Assembly (NCBI RefSeq): GCF_900103975.1
Contig: NZ_FNIR01000001.1
Coordinates: 434,001 to 498,000, forward strand
Direction: 5' to 3'
Source of the DNA: Klenkia soli
GTDB lineage: Bacteria > Actinomycetota > Actinomycetes > Mycobacteriales > Geodermatophilaceae
DNA length: 64,000 nt
Shown: in pieces, positions 17,940-30,870 of the stretch
Layout: each line of letters starts with the position of its first letter
How positions within the stretch are numbered: the stretch's first letter is position 1
Notes under the pieces: generated by a model
Database searches by the model: none
What the model was told of the DNA's origin: nothing
The model's input: only the letters and a program-made list of their open reading frames with translations
Program-made: the position numbers and the translations under genes

Positions 17940-18350
17940 TTACCAGACGTAGGCGAGGACTTCCCCACCCACGCCCTTCTTGTTCGCCTGCTTGTCGGTC
18001 AGCAGACCGGTCGAGGTGGAGATGATCGCCACCCCGAGACCGCCCAGGACCTTCGGCAGCGCCGTGGACTTGGCGTAGACCCGCAGGCCGGGCTTGGACA
18101 CGCGCCGGACACCGGCGATGCTGCGCTCACGGTTGGGGCCGTACTTGAGGTCGACGACCAGCTCCTTGCGGGTCTGGCCGTCCTTCTCGACGTCGTTGAC
18201 CTTCCAGCCGGCGATGTAGCCCTCCTGCTGGAGGATCTCCGCGACCTTGGTCTTGAGCTTCGACGAGGGCATGGCCGCTGCGTCGTGGTACGCCGAGTTC
18301 GCGTTGCGGATGCGCGTGAGCATGTCCGCGATCGGGTCGGTCATCGTCAT
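17940..18350 (-). CDS. rpsH: 30S ribosomal protein S8
   Basis: S8 binds the central domain of 16S rRNA and, in other bacteria, its own spc mRNA for feedback control. The 136 residues carry [41 protein letters not shown] and the ending [10 protein letters not shown] second ATG two codons downstream could also be the start. It follows rpsN by 116 nt. Confidence 0.97.
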   Translation of the reverse strand: MTMTDPIADMLTRIRNANSAYHDAAAMPSSKLKTKVAEILQQEGYIAGWKVNDVEKDGQTRKELVVDLKYGPNRERSIAGVRRVSKPGLRVYAKSTALPKVLGGLGVAIISTSTGLLTDKQANKKGVGGEVLAYVW

Positions 18351-18466
18351 GTGTCGGTCGTGCCTCTCTCACCGCGGTTCCCTCCGCACGGTGCGGGGGC
18401 CTGTCGGCGATCAGTGGTGCTGCGGAAGGTGGGCCGACCTCGGTGCCGGGTGGGCACCGAGGTGCA

Positions 18467-18652
18467 TCACCAGGAGGACTTGGTCACGCCGGGGAGCTCG
18501 CCCGCGTGGGCCATCTCCCGGACGCAGATGCGGCACAGCCCGAACTTGCGGAAGACCGCGTGCGGACGGCCGCAGCGCTGGCAGCGCGTGTAGCCGCGGA
18601 CCTTGAACTTGGGGGTGCGGGCCGCCTTGTTGACGAGCGCCTTCTTGGCCAT
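18467..18652 (-). CDS. rpsN: 30S ribosomal protein S14, short zinc form
   Basis: S14 completes assembly of the 30S head. This is the 61-residue type Z protein with two cysteine pairs, C24/C27 (CQRC) and C40/C43 (CRIC), forming the zinc ribbon. The ATG at 18650-18652 ([10 protein letters not shown]) is fixed by family length. It lies 19 nt after rplE. A zinc-independent S14, common in actinobacteria for zinc starvation, is not in the window. Confidence 0.96.
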   Translation of the reverse strand: MAKKALVNKAARTPKFKVRGYTRCQRCGRPHAVFRKFGLCRICVREMAHAGELPGVTKSSW

Positions 18653-18671
18653 GGTGTCTCCTGTTCCCGGC

Positions 18672-19256
18672 TCAGCGAGTCGTCTGGACGACGGTCTGGC
18701 CGGCGAAGGGGAAGCCGAGCAGGCTGAGCAGCTCGCGACCCTCCTCGTCGTTGGTGGCGGTGGTGACCAGCGTGATGTCCATGCCACGCGGGCGGTCGAT
18801 CTTGTCGACGTCGATCTCGCGGAACATGGACTGCTCGTTGAGGCCGAACGTGTAGTTGCCGTGCCCGTCGAACTGCTTGGAGTTCAGACCGCGGAAGTCA
18901 CGGATGCGGGGCAGGGCCAGGCTGAGCAGCCGGTCCAGGAACTCCCACATGCGATCACCGCGCAGGGTGACCTTCGCGCCGATCGGCATGCCCTCGCGCA
19001 GCTTGAACTGGGCGATGGACTTGCGGGCCCGGACGACGGCCGGCTTCTGGCCGGTGATGGCGGTGAGGTCGCGGACCGCGCCGTCCATCAGCTTCGCGTC
19101 GCGGGTGGCCTCGCCGACGCCCATGTTCACGACGATCTTGGTGAGGCCGGGGATCTGCATGACGTTGGCGTAGCCGAACTCGCTCATCAGCGCCGGCGCG
19201 ATGTCCGAGCGGTAGTGGGCGAGCAACCGGGGCAGCTCTCGGGTGGGTGCACTCAT
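18672..19256 (-). CDS. rplE: 50S ribosomal protein L5
   Basis: L5 binds 5S rRNA and contacts the P-site tRNA. The 194 residues include [20 protein letters not shown], the [18 protein letters not shown] segment and the C-terminal [16 protein letters not shown]. It starts one nucleotide after rplX. Typical in length. Confidence 0.97.
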   Translation of the reverse strand: MSAPTRELPRLLAHYRSDIAPALMSEFGYANVMQIPGLTKIVVNMGVGEATRDAKLMDGAVRDLTAITGQKPAVVRARKSIAQFKLREGMPIGAKVTLRGDRMWEFLDRLLSLALPRIRDFRGLNSKQFDGHGNYTFGLNEQSMFREIDVDKIDRPRGMDITLVTTATNDEEGRELLSLLGFPFAGQTVVQTTR

Positions 19257-19257
19257 G

Positions 19258-19599
19258 TCACAGGTCCTTGCCGGTTCGCTTCGAGACCCGGATGTTGCGT
19301 CCGTCCTCGTCCTTGCGGTAGCCGATGCGGGTCGGGTTGCCCTCGGAGTCGACGACCATCACGTTGCTCACGTGGATGGCGGCCTCCTGGGTCACGATCC
19401 CGCCCGACTGGGAGCCGCGCTGGCTGGTGCTCACGCGGGTGTGCTTCTTGACCCGGCCGATGCCCTCGACGAGCACCTTCCCGGTCTTGGGGAAGGCCGC
19501 GATGACCCGGCCCTTGGCGCCCTTGTCCTTGCCGGCGATGACCTGGACCTGGTCGCCTTTCTTGACCTTCAGCGAAGGCGTCTTCTCAGCCATGATCAC
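19258..19599 (-). CDS. rplX: 50S ribosomal protein L24
   Basis: L24 starts large-subunit assembly at the 5' end of 23S rRNA. The KOW motif is at the N-terminus ([22 protein letters not shown]). Two starts are possible: GTG at 19597-19599 overlapping the rplN stop as GTGA, or ATG at 19591-19593 ([10 protein letters not shown]), which sits 10 nt after GGAGG. The shorter one agrees better with homologues. Confidence 0.95.
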   Translation of the reverse strand: MIMAEKTPSLKVKKGDQVQVIAGKDKGAKGRVIAAFPKTGKVLVEGIGRVKKHTRVSTSQRGSQSGGIVTQEAAIHVSNVMVVDSEGNPTRIGYRKDEDGRNIRVSKRTGKDL

Positions 19600-19964
19600 A
19601 GCACCTCCGGGGCGAGCGAGATGATCCGCATGAAGCGCTTGTCGCGCAGCTCGCGGCCGACGGGCCCGAAGATGCGGGTGCCGCGCGGGTCACCGCTGTC
19701 GCGGATGATGACCGCGGCGTTCTCGTCGAAGCGGATGTAGGAGCCGTCGGGACGCCGACGCTCCTTCACCGTGCGGACGATGACCGCCTTGACGACGTCG
19801 CCCTTCTTGACCCCCGCGCCGGGGATGGCGTCCTTCACGGTGCCGACGATCACGTCGCCGATGCCCGCGTAGCGACGACCCGAGCCGCCGAGAACGCGGA
19901 TGCACAAGATCTCCTTGGCACCCGTGTTGTCGGCGACGCGCAGTCGCGACTCCTGCTGGATCAC
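19596..19964 (-). CDS. rplN: 50S ribosomal protein L14
   Basis: L14 forms a bridge to the small subunit. The standard 122 residues begin [19 protein letters not shown] (with GTG as start codon) and include [16 protein letters not shown] and [14 protein letters not shown]. It is the first gene of the spc unit and is separated from rpsQ by 202 nt with two hairpins. Confidence 0.97.
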   Translation of the reverse strand: MIQQESRLRVADNTGAKEILCIRVLGGSGRRYAGIGDVIVGTVKDAIPGAGVKKGDVVKAVIVRTVKERRRPDGSYIRFDENAAVIIRDSGDPRGTRIFGPVGRELRDKRFMRIISLAPEVL

Positions 19965-20035
19965 TGCGTTGCTCCTGTGGTGTCTGGGGTGACCGCCGGG
20001 CCTGGACGGTGAAGCGGCGGTCGGGACTCACGTGC

Positions 20036-20065
20036 GACAGCCGGCGGCGAGTGCCGCCGGCCGTC
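20036..20065 (-). promoter_or_regulatory. leader hairpin upstream of rplN
   Basis: A 13-bp stem (20036-20048 with 20053-20065, one G-T pair) and a GAGT loop lie 71 nt before the rplN start. It may be a leader structure of the spc transcript or a second part of the S10/spc boundary. Confidence 0.4.
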
Positions 20066-20119
20066 GGGTCCCGGATGTCGGCGCACCCGTGGGCGCGCCA
20101 GTGGGCCAGCGTACGCGCA

Positions 20120-20150
20120 ACGACTCCCCCGCCACCAGCGGGGGCGTCGT
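20120..20150 (-). terminator. hairpin after rpsQ, end of S10 unit
   Basis: Arms 20120-20132 and 20138-20150 pair over 13 positions with one mismatch around a CACCA loop, just after the rpsQ stop. It lies at the classic S10/spc boundary and is probably a partial or full terminator. Confidence 0.55.
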
Positions 20151-20166
20151 CGCAGCGGACTCGGGC

Positions 20167-20475
20167 CTACTTGGCCTTCTCGATCACGGTCACCAGGCGC
20201 CAGCGCTTGGTGGCCGAGGTGGGCCGGGTCTCCATGATCTGGACGCGGTCGCCGATGCCGGCGGTGCCGTCCTCGTCGTGCGCCTTGAGCTTGCTCGTGC
20301 GGCGCAGGATCTTGCCGTACAGGCCGTGCTTCACGCGGTCCTCGACCTCGACGACGATGGTCTTCTCCATCTTGTCGGAGACGACGAGGCCCTCACGGAC
20401 CTTGCGGAAGCCGCGACCGGCCAGGCCGGGACCGGAGGCGATCGCCTCGTTGGTCTCGTCGGTGGTCTCGCTCAT
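20167..20475 (-). CDS. rpsQ: 30S ribosomal protein S17
   Basis: S17 is a primary 16S rRNA binder with an OB fold. The conserved core [22 protein letters not shown] begins near residue 23 after an acidic N-terminal extension (102 residues in total). It overlaps the rpmC stop by 4 nt and is the last gene of the S10 unit. Confidence 0.96.
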   Translation of the reverse strand: MSETTDETNEAIASGPGLAGRGFRKVREGLVVSDKMEKTIVVEVEDRVKHGLYGKILRRTSKLKAHDEDGTAGIGDRVQIMETRPTSATKRWRLVTVIEKAK

Positions 20476-20708
20476 GCCACACCCTCGTTCGGGGCGACGG
20501 ACAGACCCAGCTCGCGCTCGCGCATGATCGTGTAGATCCGGGCGATGTCGCGGCGGACGGTCTGCAGTCGCCGGTTGTTGTCCAGCTGGCCGGTGGCCAC
20601 CTGGAACCGCAGGTTGAACAGTTCTTCCCTCGACTCACGCAGACGCGTGGCGAGCTCGTCCACCGAGAGCTCGCGGAGCTCCGGGGCGGTGAGGCCGGCA
20701 GCCATCAC
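20472..20708 (-). CDS. rpmC: 50S ribosomal protein L29
   Basis: L29 is a two-helix protein near the peptide exit tunnel where chaperones and SRP dock. The 78 residues contain [27 protein letters not shown] and [13 protein letters not shown]. It is coupled to rplP (4-nt overlap) and to rpsQ (4-nt overlap). Confidence 0.96.
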   Translation of the reverse strand: MMAAGLTAPELRELSVDELATRLRESREELFNLRFQVATGQLDNNRRLQTVRRDIARIYTIMRERELGLSVAPNEGVA

Positions 20709-21121
20709 ACCTCTCCTTCACGGGTGATGAAGCGGCACTTCATGGGGAGCTTGTGGATGGCGCGGCGCATGGCCTCGCGGGCGATGGGCTCGTCGACACC
20801 GGACAGCTCGAACATGATGCGGCCGGGCTTCACGTTGGCGACCCACCACTCGGGCGAGCCCTTGCCGGAACCCATGCGGGTCTCGGCGGGCTTCTTGGTC
20901 AGCGGGCGGTCGGGGTAGATCGAGATCCACACCTTGCCGCCGCGCTTGATGTGGCGGGTCATGGCGATACGAGCGGACTCGATCTGACGGTTGGTCACGT
21001 AGGCAGGCTCGAGGGCCTGGATCGCGTACTCACCGAAGTTGATCGCGGTGCCGCCCTTGGCCCGACCGGTGCGGTCGGGACGGTGCTGCTTGCGGTGCTT
21101 GACGCGACGCGGGATCAGCAT
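20705..21121 (-). CDS. rplP: 50S ribosomal protein L16
   Basis: L16 helps build the A site of the large subunit. The 138 residues begin [20 protein letters not shown] and contain the [16 protein letters not shown] and [22 protein letters not shown] segments that define the family. It lies 3 nt after rpsC. Confidence 0.97.
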   Translation of the reverse strand: MLIPRRVKHRKQHRPDRTGRAKGGTAINFGEYAIQALEPAYVTNRQIESARIAMTRHIKRGGKVWISIYPDRPLTKKPAETRMGSGKGSPEWWVANVKPGRIMFELSGVDEPIAREAMRRAIHKLPMKCRFITREGEV

Positions 21122-21124
21122 CTG

Positions 21125-22057
21125 TCAGCCCTCCTGGGGAGCGGTTGCCTCGGCACCGGCGGCCTCGGCCGTCGCGGTGCCCTCGGCGCCGGCGGCCTCG
21201 CCGACGCTCTGCGCCGGGGCAGCCTCGACCGTGGGCTCGACCGCGGTGGCGGTCGTGTCCTCGGCCGGGGCCTCGGTGGCGGTGACGTCCTGCGGCTCGG
21301 CCGCGGCGCGACCGGCCTCGGTGCCACCGGCGGTGGTGCCGGTCGAACCCGACCGACGCGGACGCTGGGCCCGCTCGCGACGCTCCTGACGCTGCGCCAG
21401 GGCCTGCAGGGCCTCGCGCTCGGCCCGGGAGCCGCTCGCGTCGCCCTTGTAGATCCAGACCTTGACGCCGATGCGGCCGAAGGTGGTGCGCGCCTCGTAG
21501 ATGCCGTAGTCGATGTTCGCGCGCAGCGTGTGCAGCGGCACACGACCCTCGCGGTAGAACTCCGAACGGCTCATCTCGGTGCCGCCCAGGCGACCGGAGC
21601 ACTGCACCCGGATCCCCTTGACCTGCGGGCTGCGCTGGGCCGACTGCATGGCCTTGCGCATGGCCCGCCGGAAGCTGACCCGGCTGGACAGCTGCTCAGC
21701 CACGCCCTGGGCGACCAGCTGCGCGTCGGACTCGGGGTTCTTGACCTCGAGGATGTTCAGCTGCACCTGCTTGCCGGTGAGCTTCTCGAGCTCGCCGCGG
21801 ATGCGGTCGGCCTCGGCGCCGCGGCGGCCGATGACGATGCCCGGGCGGGCGGTGTGGATGTCGACGCGGACGCGGTCACGGGTGCGCTCGATCTCCACCT
21901 TCGAGATGCCGGCGCGCTCCATGCCCTTGCCCATCAGCTTGCGGATCGCCACGTCCTCCTTGACGTAGGCCGCGTACAGCTTGTCGGCGTACCACCGGGA
22001 CTTGTAGTCGGTGGTGATGCCCAGGCGGAACCCGTGCGGGTTGACCTTCTGACCCAC
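21125..22057 (-). CDS. rpsC: 30S ribosomal protein S3 with Ala/Glu-rich tail
   Basis: S3 lines the mRNA entry channel. Residues 1-215 are standard ([14 protein letters not shown], the KH domain with [14 protein letters not shown], and [13 protein letters not shown]). The remaining 90 or so residues are Ala, Glu and Thr-rich and look disordered, making 310 residues. The GTG start shares one base with the rplV stop (TAGTG). Confidence 0.97.
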   Translation of the reverse strand: MGQKVNPHGFRLGITTDYKSRWYADKLYAAYVKEDVAIRKLMGKGMERAGISKVEIERTRDRVRVDIHTARPGIVIGRRGAEADRIRGELEKLTGKQVQLNILEVKNPESDAQLVAQGVAEQLSSRVSFRRAMRKAMQSAQRSPQVKGIRVQCSGRLGGTEMSRSEFYREGRVPLHTLRANIDYGIYEARTTFGRIGVKVWIYKGDASGSRAEREALQALAQRQERRERAQRPRRSGSTGTTAGGTEAGRAAAEPQDVTATEAPAEDTTATAVEPTVEAAPAQSVGEAAGAEGTATAEAAGAEATAPQEG

Positions 22058-22521
22058 TAGCGGGTCCCTCCCTTCGAGTTGGTCTTCTGCTGCGCCGCGG
22101 GGCCGTGCTGGCCCGTGTCGCGACGTGCCTTGCGGGAGCGTGCGGCGAGCTCGGCGCTGGAGGCGACCTCGCTGACCTCGACGGTGATGTGCGAGGTGCG
22201 CTTGTTGATCCGGAACGCACGCCCCTGGGCGCGCGGACGGATCCGCTTGAGGGTCGGGCCCTCGTCGACGTAGGCGGCGCTGACGACCAGCGCAGCCGGG
22301 TCGAGCTGCAGGTTGTGCTCGGCGTTGGCCACCGCGGACGCGACGACCTTGGCCACCGGCTCGCTGGCCGTCTGCGGCGCGAACCGCAGCAGCGCCAGGG
22401 CCTCGTCGGTGGGCAGGTAGCGGACCATGTCCACCACCCGGCGGGCCTTCATCGGGGTGACGCGGACGAACCGGGCCGTGGCCCGGGCGACCGGTGCGTC
22501 GGTCCCCAGCTGGGAAGTCAT
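22057..22521 (-). CDS. rplV: 50S ribosomal protein L22
   Basis: L22 has a globular domain and a loop that lines the exit tunnel. I used the ATG at 22519-22521 ([20 protein letters not shown]) because GAGGAG lies 9 nt upstream; an in-frame ATG 21 codons earlier overlaps rpsS and lacks homology. The tunnel loop region [20 protein letters not shown] is intact. The 154-residue length includes a basic C-terminal extension. Confidence 0.95.
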   Translation of the reverse strand: MTSQLGTDAPVARATARFVRVTPMKARRVVDMVRYLPTDEALALLRFAPQTASEPVAKVVASAVANAEHNLQLDPAALVVSAAYVDEGPTLKRIRPRAQGRAFRINKRTSHITVEVSEVASSAELAARSRKARRDTGQHGPAAQQKTNSKGGTR

Positions 22522-22543
22522 CTGAAGATTCTCCTCGTCCCGC

Positions 22544-22825
22544 TCAGCCGCGCCGCGACCGACGGTCGTCCTTGACGTGCCCACGGAACGTGCGCGTGGG
22601 CGCGAACTCGCCGAGCTTGTGCCCGACCATGGCCTCGGTCACGAAGACCGGGACGTGCTTGCGACCGTCGTGCACGGCCATGGTGTGGCCGAGCATGTCC
22701 GGGATGATCGTCGAACGCCGCGACCAGGTGCGGATGACGTTCTTGGTGCCCTTCTCGTTCTGGGCGTCCACCTTGGCGAGCAGGTGGTCGTCGACGAACG
22801 GGCCCTTCTTCAGGCTCCTTGGCAT
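22544..22825 (-). CDS. rpsS: 30S ribosomal protein S19
   Basis: S19 is a 30S head protein touching the A-site tRNA. The 93 residues begin [20 protein letters not shown] and include [24 protein letters not shown] (read across the family core), all standard. It follows rplB by 17 nt. Confidence 0.97.
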   Translation of the reverse strand: MPRSLKKGPFVDDHLLAKVDAQNEKGTKNVIRTWSRRSTIIPDMLGHTMAVHDGRKHVPVFVTEAMVGHKLGEFAPTRTFRGHVKDDRRSRRG

Positions 22826-22842
22826 TGTCTTCCCCTACCCGC

Positions 22843-23676
<834 letters not shown>

Positions 23677-23730
23677 GGTTCCTACTCAATCCCTGTCTGG
23701 TCTCGTGGCAGTCGCTGGTCCCGGACGCCG

Positions 23731-24033
23731 TCAGGCGCCGGGGCCGCCGAACAGCTCGATGCGGTCGCCAGGGGCCACGGAGACGATGGCGCGCTTGGTG
23801 TCCTTGCGCTTGCCCATCACGGCGCCCTTGGAGCGCTTCCGCTTGCCCTGCCGGTTGATCGTGTTGACGGCGAGGACCTTCACGTTGAAGACCTGCTGCA
23901 CAGCGATCTTGATCTGGGTCTTGTTGGCGTCCGGGCGGACGATGAACGTGTACTTGTTCTCGTCCAGGAGCCCGTAGCTCTTCTCGGAGATGACCGGGGA
24001 CAGCAGGACGTCCCGGGGGTCGCGGACGCTCAT
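23731..24033 (-). CDS. rplW: 50S ribosomal protein L23
   Basis: L23 sits at the tunnel exit and is the docking site for trigger factor and SRP. The 100 residues begin [20 protein letters not shown] and contain [20 protein letters not shown] and [12 protein letters not shown]. The ATG at 24031-24033 overlaps the rplD stop by 4 nt. Confidence 0.96.
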   Translation of the reverse strand: MSVRDPRDVLLSPVISEKSYGLLDENKYTFIVRPDANKTQIKIAVQQVFNVKVLAVNTINRQGKRKRSKGAVMGKRKDTKRAIVSVAPGDRIELFGGPGA

Positions 24034-24794
24034 GCCTTCTCCTCGGTGGTCGCGGGTGCCACGGAGGGCACCTCGCTGTCGATCTCGTGGGTCTCCAGGT
24101 CGGGCAGCTCGGAGCTGCTCGCGCGGCCCCGTCCACCCTTCGCCGGGCCGGCCACGTACTCGGCGAGCGCGGCCTCGGTGAAGACCACCTCGTCGGCGCA
24201 CAGCACGTCGTAGGTGTTCAGCTGGCCGGCCTCGATCAGGTGCACCCGCGACACGTTGCGCAGGCTGACCCAGTTGAGGACGTCGTCGCGGTCGAGCACG
24301 ACCAGGACGCGCTTGGCCGAGCTGATCGCGTCCAGCGCTGCCAGCGCGGCCTTGGTCGAGGGCGCGTCGCCGGAGACGAACGCGCTGACCACGTGAACGC
24401 GGTCCTCGCGGGCCCGGTCGGAGAGGGCGCCGCGCAGGGCAGCGGCCTTCATCTTCTTGGGGGTCTTCTGGTCGTAGCTGCGCGGCTGCGGGCCGTGCGA
24501 GATGCCACCACCCTCGAACTGCGGCGCACGCAGCGAACCCTGACGGGCGCGGCCGGTGCCCTTCTGGCGGTACGGCTTGGCACCGGTACCGCTGACCTGG
24601 GCCCGCGTCTTCGTGGCGTGCGTGCCCTGGCGGGCCGCGGCCAGCTGGGCCACGACCACCTGGTGCATGAGGGACACGTTGGCGTTGGCGTCGAACAGCG
24701 CACCCGGGAGGGTGGCGGTGCCCGTCGTGGCGCCGGTGGCGTCCTTCACGTCGACGCTGCGGTCGACGCGCTCGGTCGTCTGCGAGCTGGTCAC
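24030..24794 (-). CDS. rplD: 50S ribosomal protein L4
   Basis: L4 lines the exit tunnel and, in some bacteria, represses the S10 operon. The 254 residues include the tunnel-loop segment [19 protein letters not shown] and the C-terminal domain with [12 protein letters not shown]. About 35 acidic residues extend the C-terminus. It overlaps both rplC and rplW by 4 nt. Confidence 0.96.
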   Translation of the reverse strand: MTSSQTTERVDRSVDVKDATGATTGTATLPGALFDANANVSLMHQVVVAQLAAARQGTHATKTRAQVSGTGAKPYRQKGTGRARQGSLRAPQFEGGGISHGPQPRSYDQKTPKKMKAAALRGALSDRAREDRVHVVSAFVSGDAPSTKAALAALDAISSAKRVLVVLDRDDVLNWVSLRNVSRVHLIEAGQLNTYDVLCADEVVFTEAALAEYVAGPAKGGRGRASSSELPDLETHEIDSEVPSVAPATTEEKA

Positions 24795-25456
24795 TTGGTG
24801 TCACTCCCCACGGGGCCGCCCTTGACCGCGGAGCGGACGAGGAGCAACCCACCCTTCGGACCCGGGACGGCGCCCTTGATGAGCACCAGGCCCTTCTCCG
24901 TGTCGACCTTGTGGATCTTGAGGGACAGGGTGGTCGTGGTGACCGCACCCATCCGACCGGCCATGCGCATGCCCTTGAACACGCGACCCGGGGTGGCGCA
25001 GCCACCGATCGAGCCGGGCGAGCGGTGCTTGCGCTGCACGCCGTGCCCCGCGCCCAGGCCCTTGAACCCGTGGCGCTTCATGACACCGGCCGTGCCCTTG
25101 CCCTTGCTCTTGCCGATCACGTCGACGGTCGCCACATCGGCGAGCACGTCGGCGGTCAGCTCCTGGCCGACCGTGTAGTCGCCGGCGTCCTTCGTGCGCA
25201 GCTCGACCAGGTGCCGTCGCGGCGTGACGCCCGCCTTGGCGAAGTGCCCACCCTCGGGCTTGTTCACCTTGCGGGGGTCGATCGCGCCGAACCCGATCTG
25301 GACGGCCGAGTAGCCGTCCACCTCGGGGGTGCGCACCTGGGTGACCACGCACGGGCCGGCCTTGACCACGGTGATCGGCACGATGCGGTTGTTCTCGTCG
25401 AAGACCTGGGTCATCCCCAGCTTCTCGCCGAGGAGACCACGGAATGTGCTCGCCAT
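24791..25456 (-). CDS. rplC: 50S ribosomal protein L3
   Basis: L3 initiates 23S folding and reaches toward the peptidyl transferase centre. The 221 residues contain [20 protein letters not shown] and the central [19 protein letters not shown] loop. Typical in length. It follows rpsJ by 13 nt. Confidence 0.97.
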   Translation of the reverse strand: MASTFRGLLGEKLGMTQVFDENNRIVPITVVKAGPCVVTQVRTPEVDGYSAVQIGFGAIDPRKVNKPEGGHFAKAGVTPRRHLVELRTKDAGDYTVGQELTADVLADVATVDVIGKSKGKGTAGVMKRHGFKGLGAGHGVQRKHRSPGSIGGCATPGRVFKGMRMAGRMGAVTTTTLSLKIHKVDTEKGLVLIKGAVPGPKGGLLLVRSAVKGGPVGSDTK

Positions 25457-25469
25457 TGTCTCGGTGCCC

Positions 25470-25775
25470 CTACTGGATGTTGACGTCGACCGAGGCCGGG
25501 AGGTCGATGCGCATGAGCGCGTCGACCGTCTTCGGCGTCGGGTCGAGGATGTCGATGAGTCGCTTGTGCGTACGCATCTCGAAGTGCTCGCGCGAGTCCT
25601 TGTACTTGTGCGGCGAGCGGATGACGCAGTACACGTTCTTCTCGGTCGGCAGCGGCACCGGGCCGACGACGCGCGCTCCGGTCTTCGTCACCGTGTCCAC
25701 GATGCGCCGCGCCGAGGCATCGATGGCCTCGTGGTCGTAGGCCTTCAGCCGGATGCGGATCTTCTGTCCCGCCAT
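25470..25775 (-). CDS. rpsJ: 30S ribosomal protein S10
   Basis: S10 is a 30S head protein that also acts in transcription antitermination with NusB and NusG in bacteria. The 101 residues begin [19 protein letters not shown] and include [21 protein letters not shown]. First gene of the S10 unit, 125 nt after tuf with a strong terminator in between. Confidence 0.97.
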   Translation of the reverse strand: MAGQKIRIRLKAYDHEAIDASARRIVDTVTKTGARVVGPVPLPTEKNVYCVIRSPHKYKDSREHFEMRTHKRLIDILDPTPKTVDALMRIDLPASVDVNIQ

Positions 25776-25860
25776 CGCCTTGTCTCGCTCCTGCCGATCG
25801 GGTGTTGCTGGAAGTCAGTACTGGGTCGGTTGACCCGGGTGTTCCCGGGACGACCCGGGG

Positions 25861-25895
25861 CGGTGGGCGGCGGCCGTGACGGCCGCCGCCCACCG
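25861..25895 (-). terminator. terminator after tuf
   Basis: A perfect 16-bp GC-rich stem (25861-25876 with 25880-25895) with a TGA loop begins 5 nt after the tuf stop. It ends the str unit before the S10 unit. No T-run follows, as is usual in this window. Confidence 0.75.
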
Positions 25896-25900
25896 GGGAC

Positions 25901-27094
<1,194 letters not shown>

Positions 27095-27199
27095 TGGGGT
27101 TCCTCTCCGTAAGTGTCTGTCGCAGTGCTGCTGCTGAGTCTGGGGTGCGGGCGGGCGCCCGCCGGGTCGGGCCGCCGAGGGATCAGCGGCCCGTCCCGG

Positions 27200-29287
<2,088 letters not shown>

Positions 29288-29353
29288 TGCCTGCCCTTCC
29301 TGCTCTGGTCCTGGTCGCGGGTCCCGGGGGTGTCCTGGGGTTCGCCGCGGGGT

Positions 29354-29389
29354 GGCGGCTGGTGGCGCTGGTGGGTCTCACCAGCCGCC
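29354..29389 (-). terminator. hairpin between rpsG and fusA
   Basis: Arms GGCGGCTGGTG (29354-29364) and CACCAGCCGCC (29379-29389) form a perfect 11-bp stem just after the rpsG stop. It could attenuate or process the str transcript before fusA. Confidence 0.45.
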
Positions 29390-29394
29390 GGTGA

Positions 29395-29865
29395 TCACCA
29401 GCGGTAGTGCGCGAAGGCCTTGTTCGACTCGGCCATCTTGTGCGTGTCCTCGCGGCGCTTGACCGCGGCACCGAGGCCGTTGCTGGCGTCGAGCAGCTCG
29501 TTCATCAGGCGCTCGGTCATCGTCTTCTCACGACGCGACCGGGAGTACTGGATGAGCCAGCGCAGGCCGAGGGTGGTGCTGCGCGAGGCGCGCACCTCGA
29601 TCGGGACCTGGTAGGTCGCACCACCGACGCGGCGGCTGCGGACCTCGAGGGCGGGCTTGACGTTGTCCAGCGCGCGCTTGAGGGTCACGACCGGGTCGGT
29701 GTCGTTCTTGGCCCGGACACCCTCGAGGGCGCCGTAGACGATCGCCTCGGCGATGGAGCGCTTGCCGTCGACGAGCACCTTGTTCACCAGCTGGGTGACC
29801 AGCTGCGACTGGTAGACCGGGTCGACGACGAGCGGACGCTTCGGCGCGGGGCCCTTGCGCGGCAT
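29395..29865 (-). CDS. rpsG: 30S ribosomal protein S7
   Basis: S7 nucleates 30S head assembly and touches the E-site tRNA. The 156 residues begin [20 protein letters not shown] and contain [15 protein letters not shown] and [13 protein letters not shown], all standard. The ATG shares one base with the rpsL stop (TAATG), so they are coupled. Confidence 0.97.
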   Translation of the reverse strand: MPRKGPAPKRPLVVDPVYQSQLVTQLVNKVLVDGKRSIAEAIVYGALEGVRAKNDTDPVVTLKRALDNVKPALEVRSRRVGGATYQVPIEVRASRSTTLGLRWLIQYSRSRREKTMTERLMNELLDASNGLGAAVKRREDTHKMAESNKAFAHYRW

Positions 29866-30239
29866 TAGCTCTTCTCCTTCTTCGCGCCGTAGCGGCTGCG
29901 AGCCTGCTTGCGACCACGGACGGCCTGGGTGTCCAGGGAACCGCGGATGATCTTGTAACGGACGCCCGGGAGGTCCTTCACCCGGCCACCGCGCACGAGC
30001 ACCATCGAGTGCTCCTGCAGGTTGTGGCCGACACCGGGGATGTACGCGGTCACCTCGACGCCGCTGGTGAGCCGGACGCGAGCGACCTTGCGCAGCGCCG
30101 AGTTCGGCTTCTTCGGCGTCGTCGTGTAGACGCGCGTGCACACGCCGCGACGCTGGGGGGAACCCTTCAACGCCGGGGTCTTGGTCTTCTCGACCTTGTC
30201 CTCGCGGCCCTTGCGGACCAGCTGCTGGATCGTGGGCAT
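29865..30239 (-). CDS. rpsL: 30S ribosomal protein S12
   Basis: S12 monitors decoding in the A site. The 124 residues begin [15 protein letters not shown] and have lysines at the streptomycin-relevant positions K43 (TTPKKPNSA) and K88 ([10 protein letters not shown]), so no resistance substitution is visible. The ATG is at 30237-30239. It heads the str unit, with a promoter about 330 nt upstream. Confidence 0.97.
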   Translation of the reverse strand: MPTIQQLVRKGREDKVEKTKTPALKGSPQRRGVCTRVYTTTPKKPNSALRKVARVRLTSGVEVTAYIPGVGHNLQEHSMVLVRGGRVKDLPGVRYKIIRGSLDTQAVRGRKQARSRYGAKKEKS

Positions 30240-30540
30240 GGGTGGCCTTGAACTCCTGCCTGCGCTGGGTCGTGCTCTGGATGAGTGCGGTGCTTCGTGC
30301 TTCGGCGGCCCGGAGCGGTGCTCCGGCCCTGCTCCTGGCCCTGTACACCCCGTGGTCCGGCCCCCGCGCTCGGGCGTGTCGCCTTCGCTGGGTTCCGGTC
30401 TCGAGGTGAGTCGGACTCGATCGCCCCTCGCGCCTGGTGCACGGTCCCCTGGTCCTGGCCGGAGCCGGGACGGGACCCCCTGGCATCCAGGCGATCCGAG
30501 GATCGACCGGGCACCCAGGTGCGCCGCGAGCGGGAGCAGG

Positions 30541-30556
30541 CCCAGGTGAACCTGGG
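30541..30556. promoter_or_regulatory. palindrome at the start of the rpsL leader
   Basis: Perfect inverted repeat CCCAGGT-GA-ACCTGGG, beginning about 5 nt after the predicted str transcription start. It could be a protein-binding operator or a 5' hairpin that stabilises the mRNA. Confidence 0.45.
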
Positions 30557-30567
30557 CACGGCTGACA

Positions 30568-30596
30568 ACGATACCCGGGCGGTGGGACCCGGTCAA
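30568..30596 (-). promoter_or_regulatory. rpsL (str) promoter
   Basis: On the minus strand: -35 TTGACC (30591-30596), 17-nt spacer, -10 TATCGT (30568-30573). This is a strong housekeeping promoter by sequence. The start would be near 30561, giving a leader of about 320 nt before rpsL. Confidence 0.65.
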
Positions 30597-30712
30597 AGCC
30601 GGGTCCGTCACGCCAGTGCGGGCGCCGCTGCCGCGTCCACCGACCCGGGGGTCGGGACGGACGAGGTGTGCGGGCCCGGCCACCGCGAGGGGGTGTGCAC
30701 CCCCGGGCGACA

Positions 30713-30782
30713 GCCGGCCGGGATCGAACCGGGAGCCACGATACCCGGAGTGCACCGCAGCGCCAGCCGCTCGACACCGGCC
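30713..30782 (-). other. tRNA-like relic (not a functional tRNA)
   Basis: On the minus strand the 70-nt block starts GCCGG-like and ends CCGGC, which can pair as a short acceptor stem. It contains a D-arm-like AGCG-GCTGG-CGCT hairpin, and a T-arm CCGG-TTCGATC-CCGG with the conserved GGTTCGATCC. The anticodon arm does not form 5 bp with a usable loop, and the usual TAGCTC is missing. It may be a decayed tRNA gene or a tRNA-like leader element. Confidence 0.35.
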
Positions 30783-30870
30783 GATCTCGTCCTTCCCTCC
30801 TGTCGGACCCCGCGCCTACGGTCGGGCACCGAACCGTCACAGGCAGATCCCGAGCGCCCTGGAGGCCATC

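Larger units (their letters stand above)
30240..30870. other. divergent intergenic region between rpsL and the protease gene
   Basis: This 631-nt stretch carries a promoter for rpsL (30568-30596), a long leader of about 320 nt, a 16-nt palindrome just after the predicted start (30541-30556), a second small palindrome CGATCC-GA-GGATCG near 30492-30505, and a tRNA-like relic (30713-30782). A GGAGG for the plus-strand protease gene is at 30861-30865. I see no protein gene. Confidence 0.6.

Noticed and set aside
29865-30239. Streptomycin resistance in rpsL.
   Set aside because: K43 and K88 are both lysine, the sensitive state.
30492-30505. A third copy of the dispersed hairpin repeat (CGATCC-GA-GGATCG).
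   Set aside because: Only the palindrome core is similar; the loop differs and the constant flank is absent.
30713-30782. A functional tRNA gene on the minus strand.
   Set aside because: No anticodon stem of 5 bp with a T33-type loop can be formed and the box A region is not standard; kept only as a relic.
30616-30870. An 85-codon upstream extension of the protease gene.
   Set aside because: It covers the tRNA-like block, is arginine/proline-rich and lacks a ribosome binding site; GTG 30871 has GGAGG.
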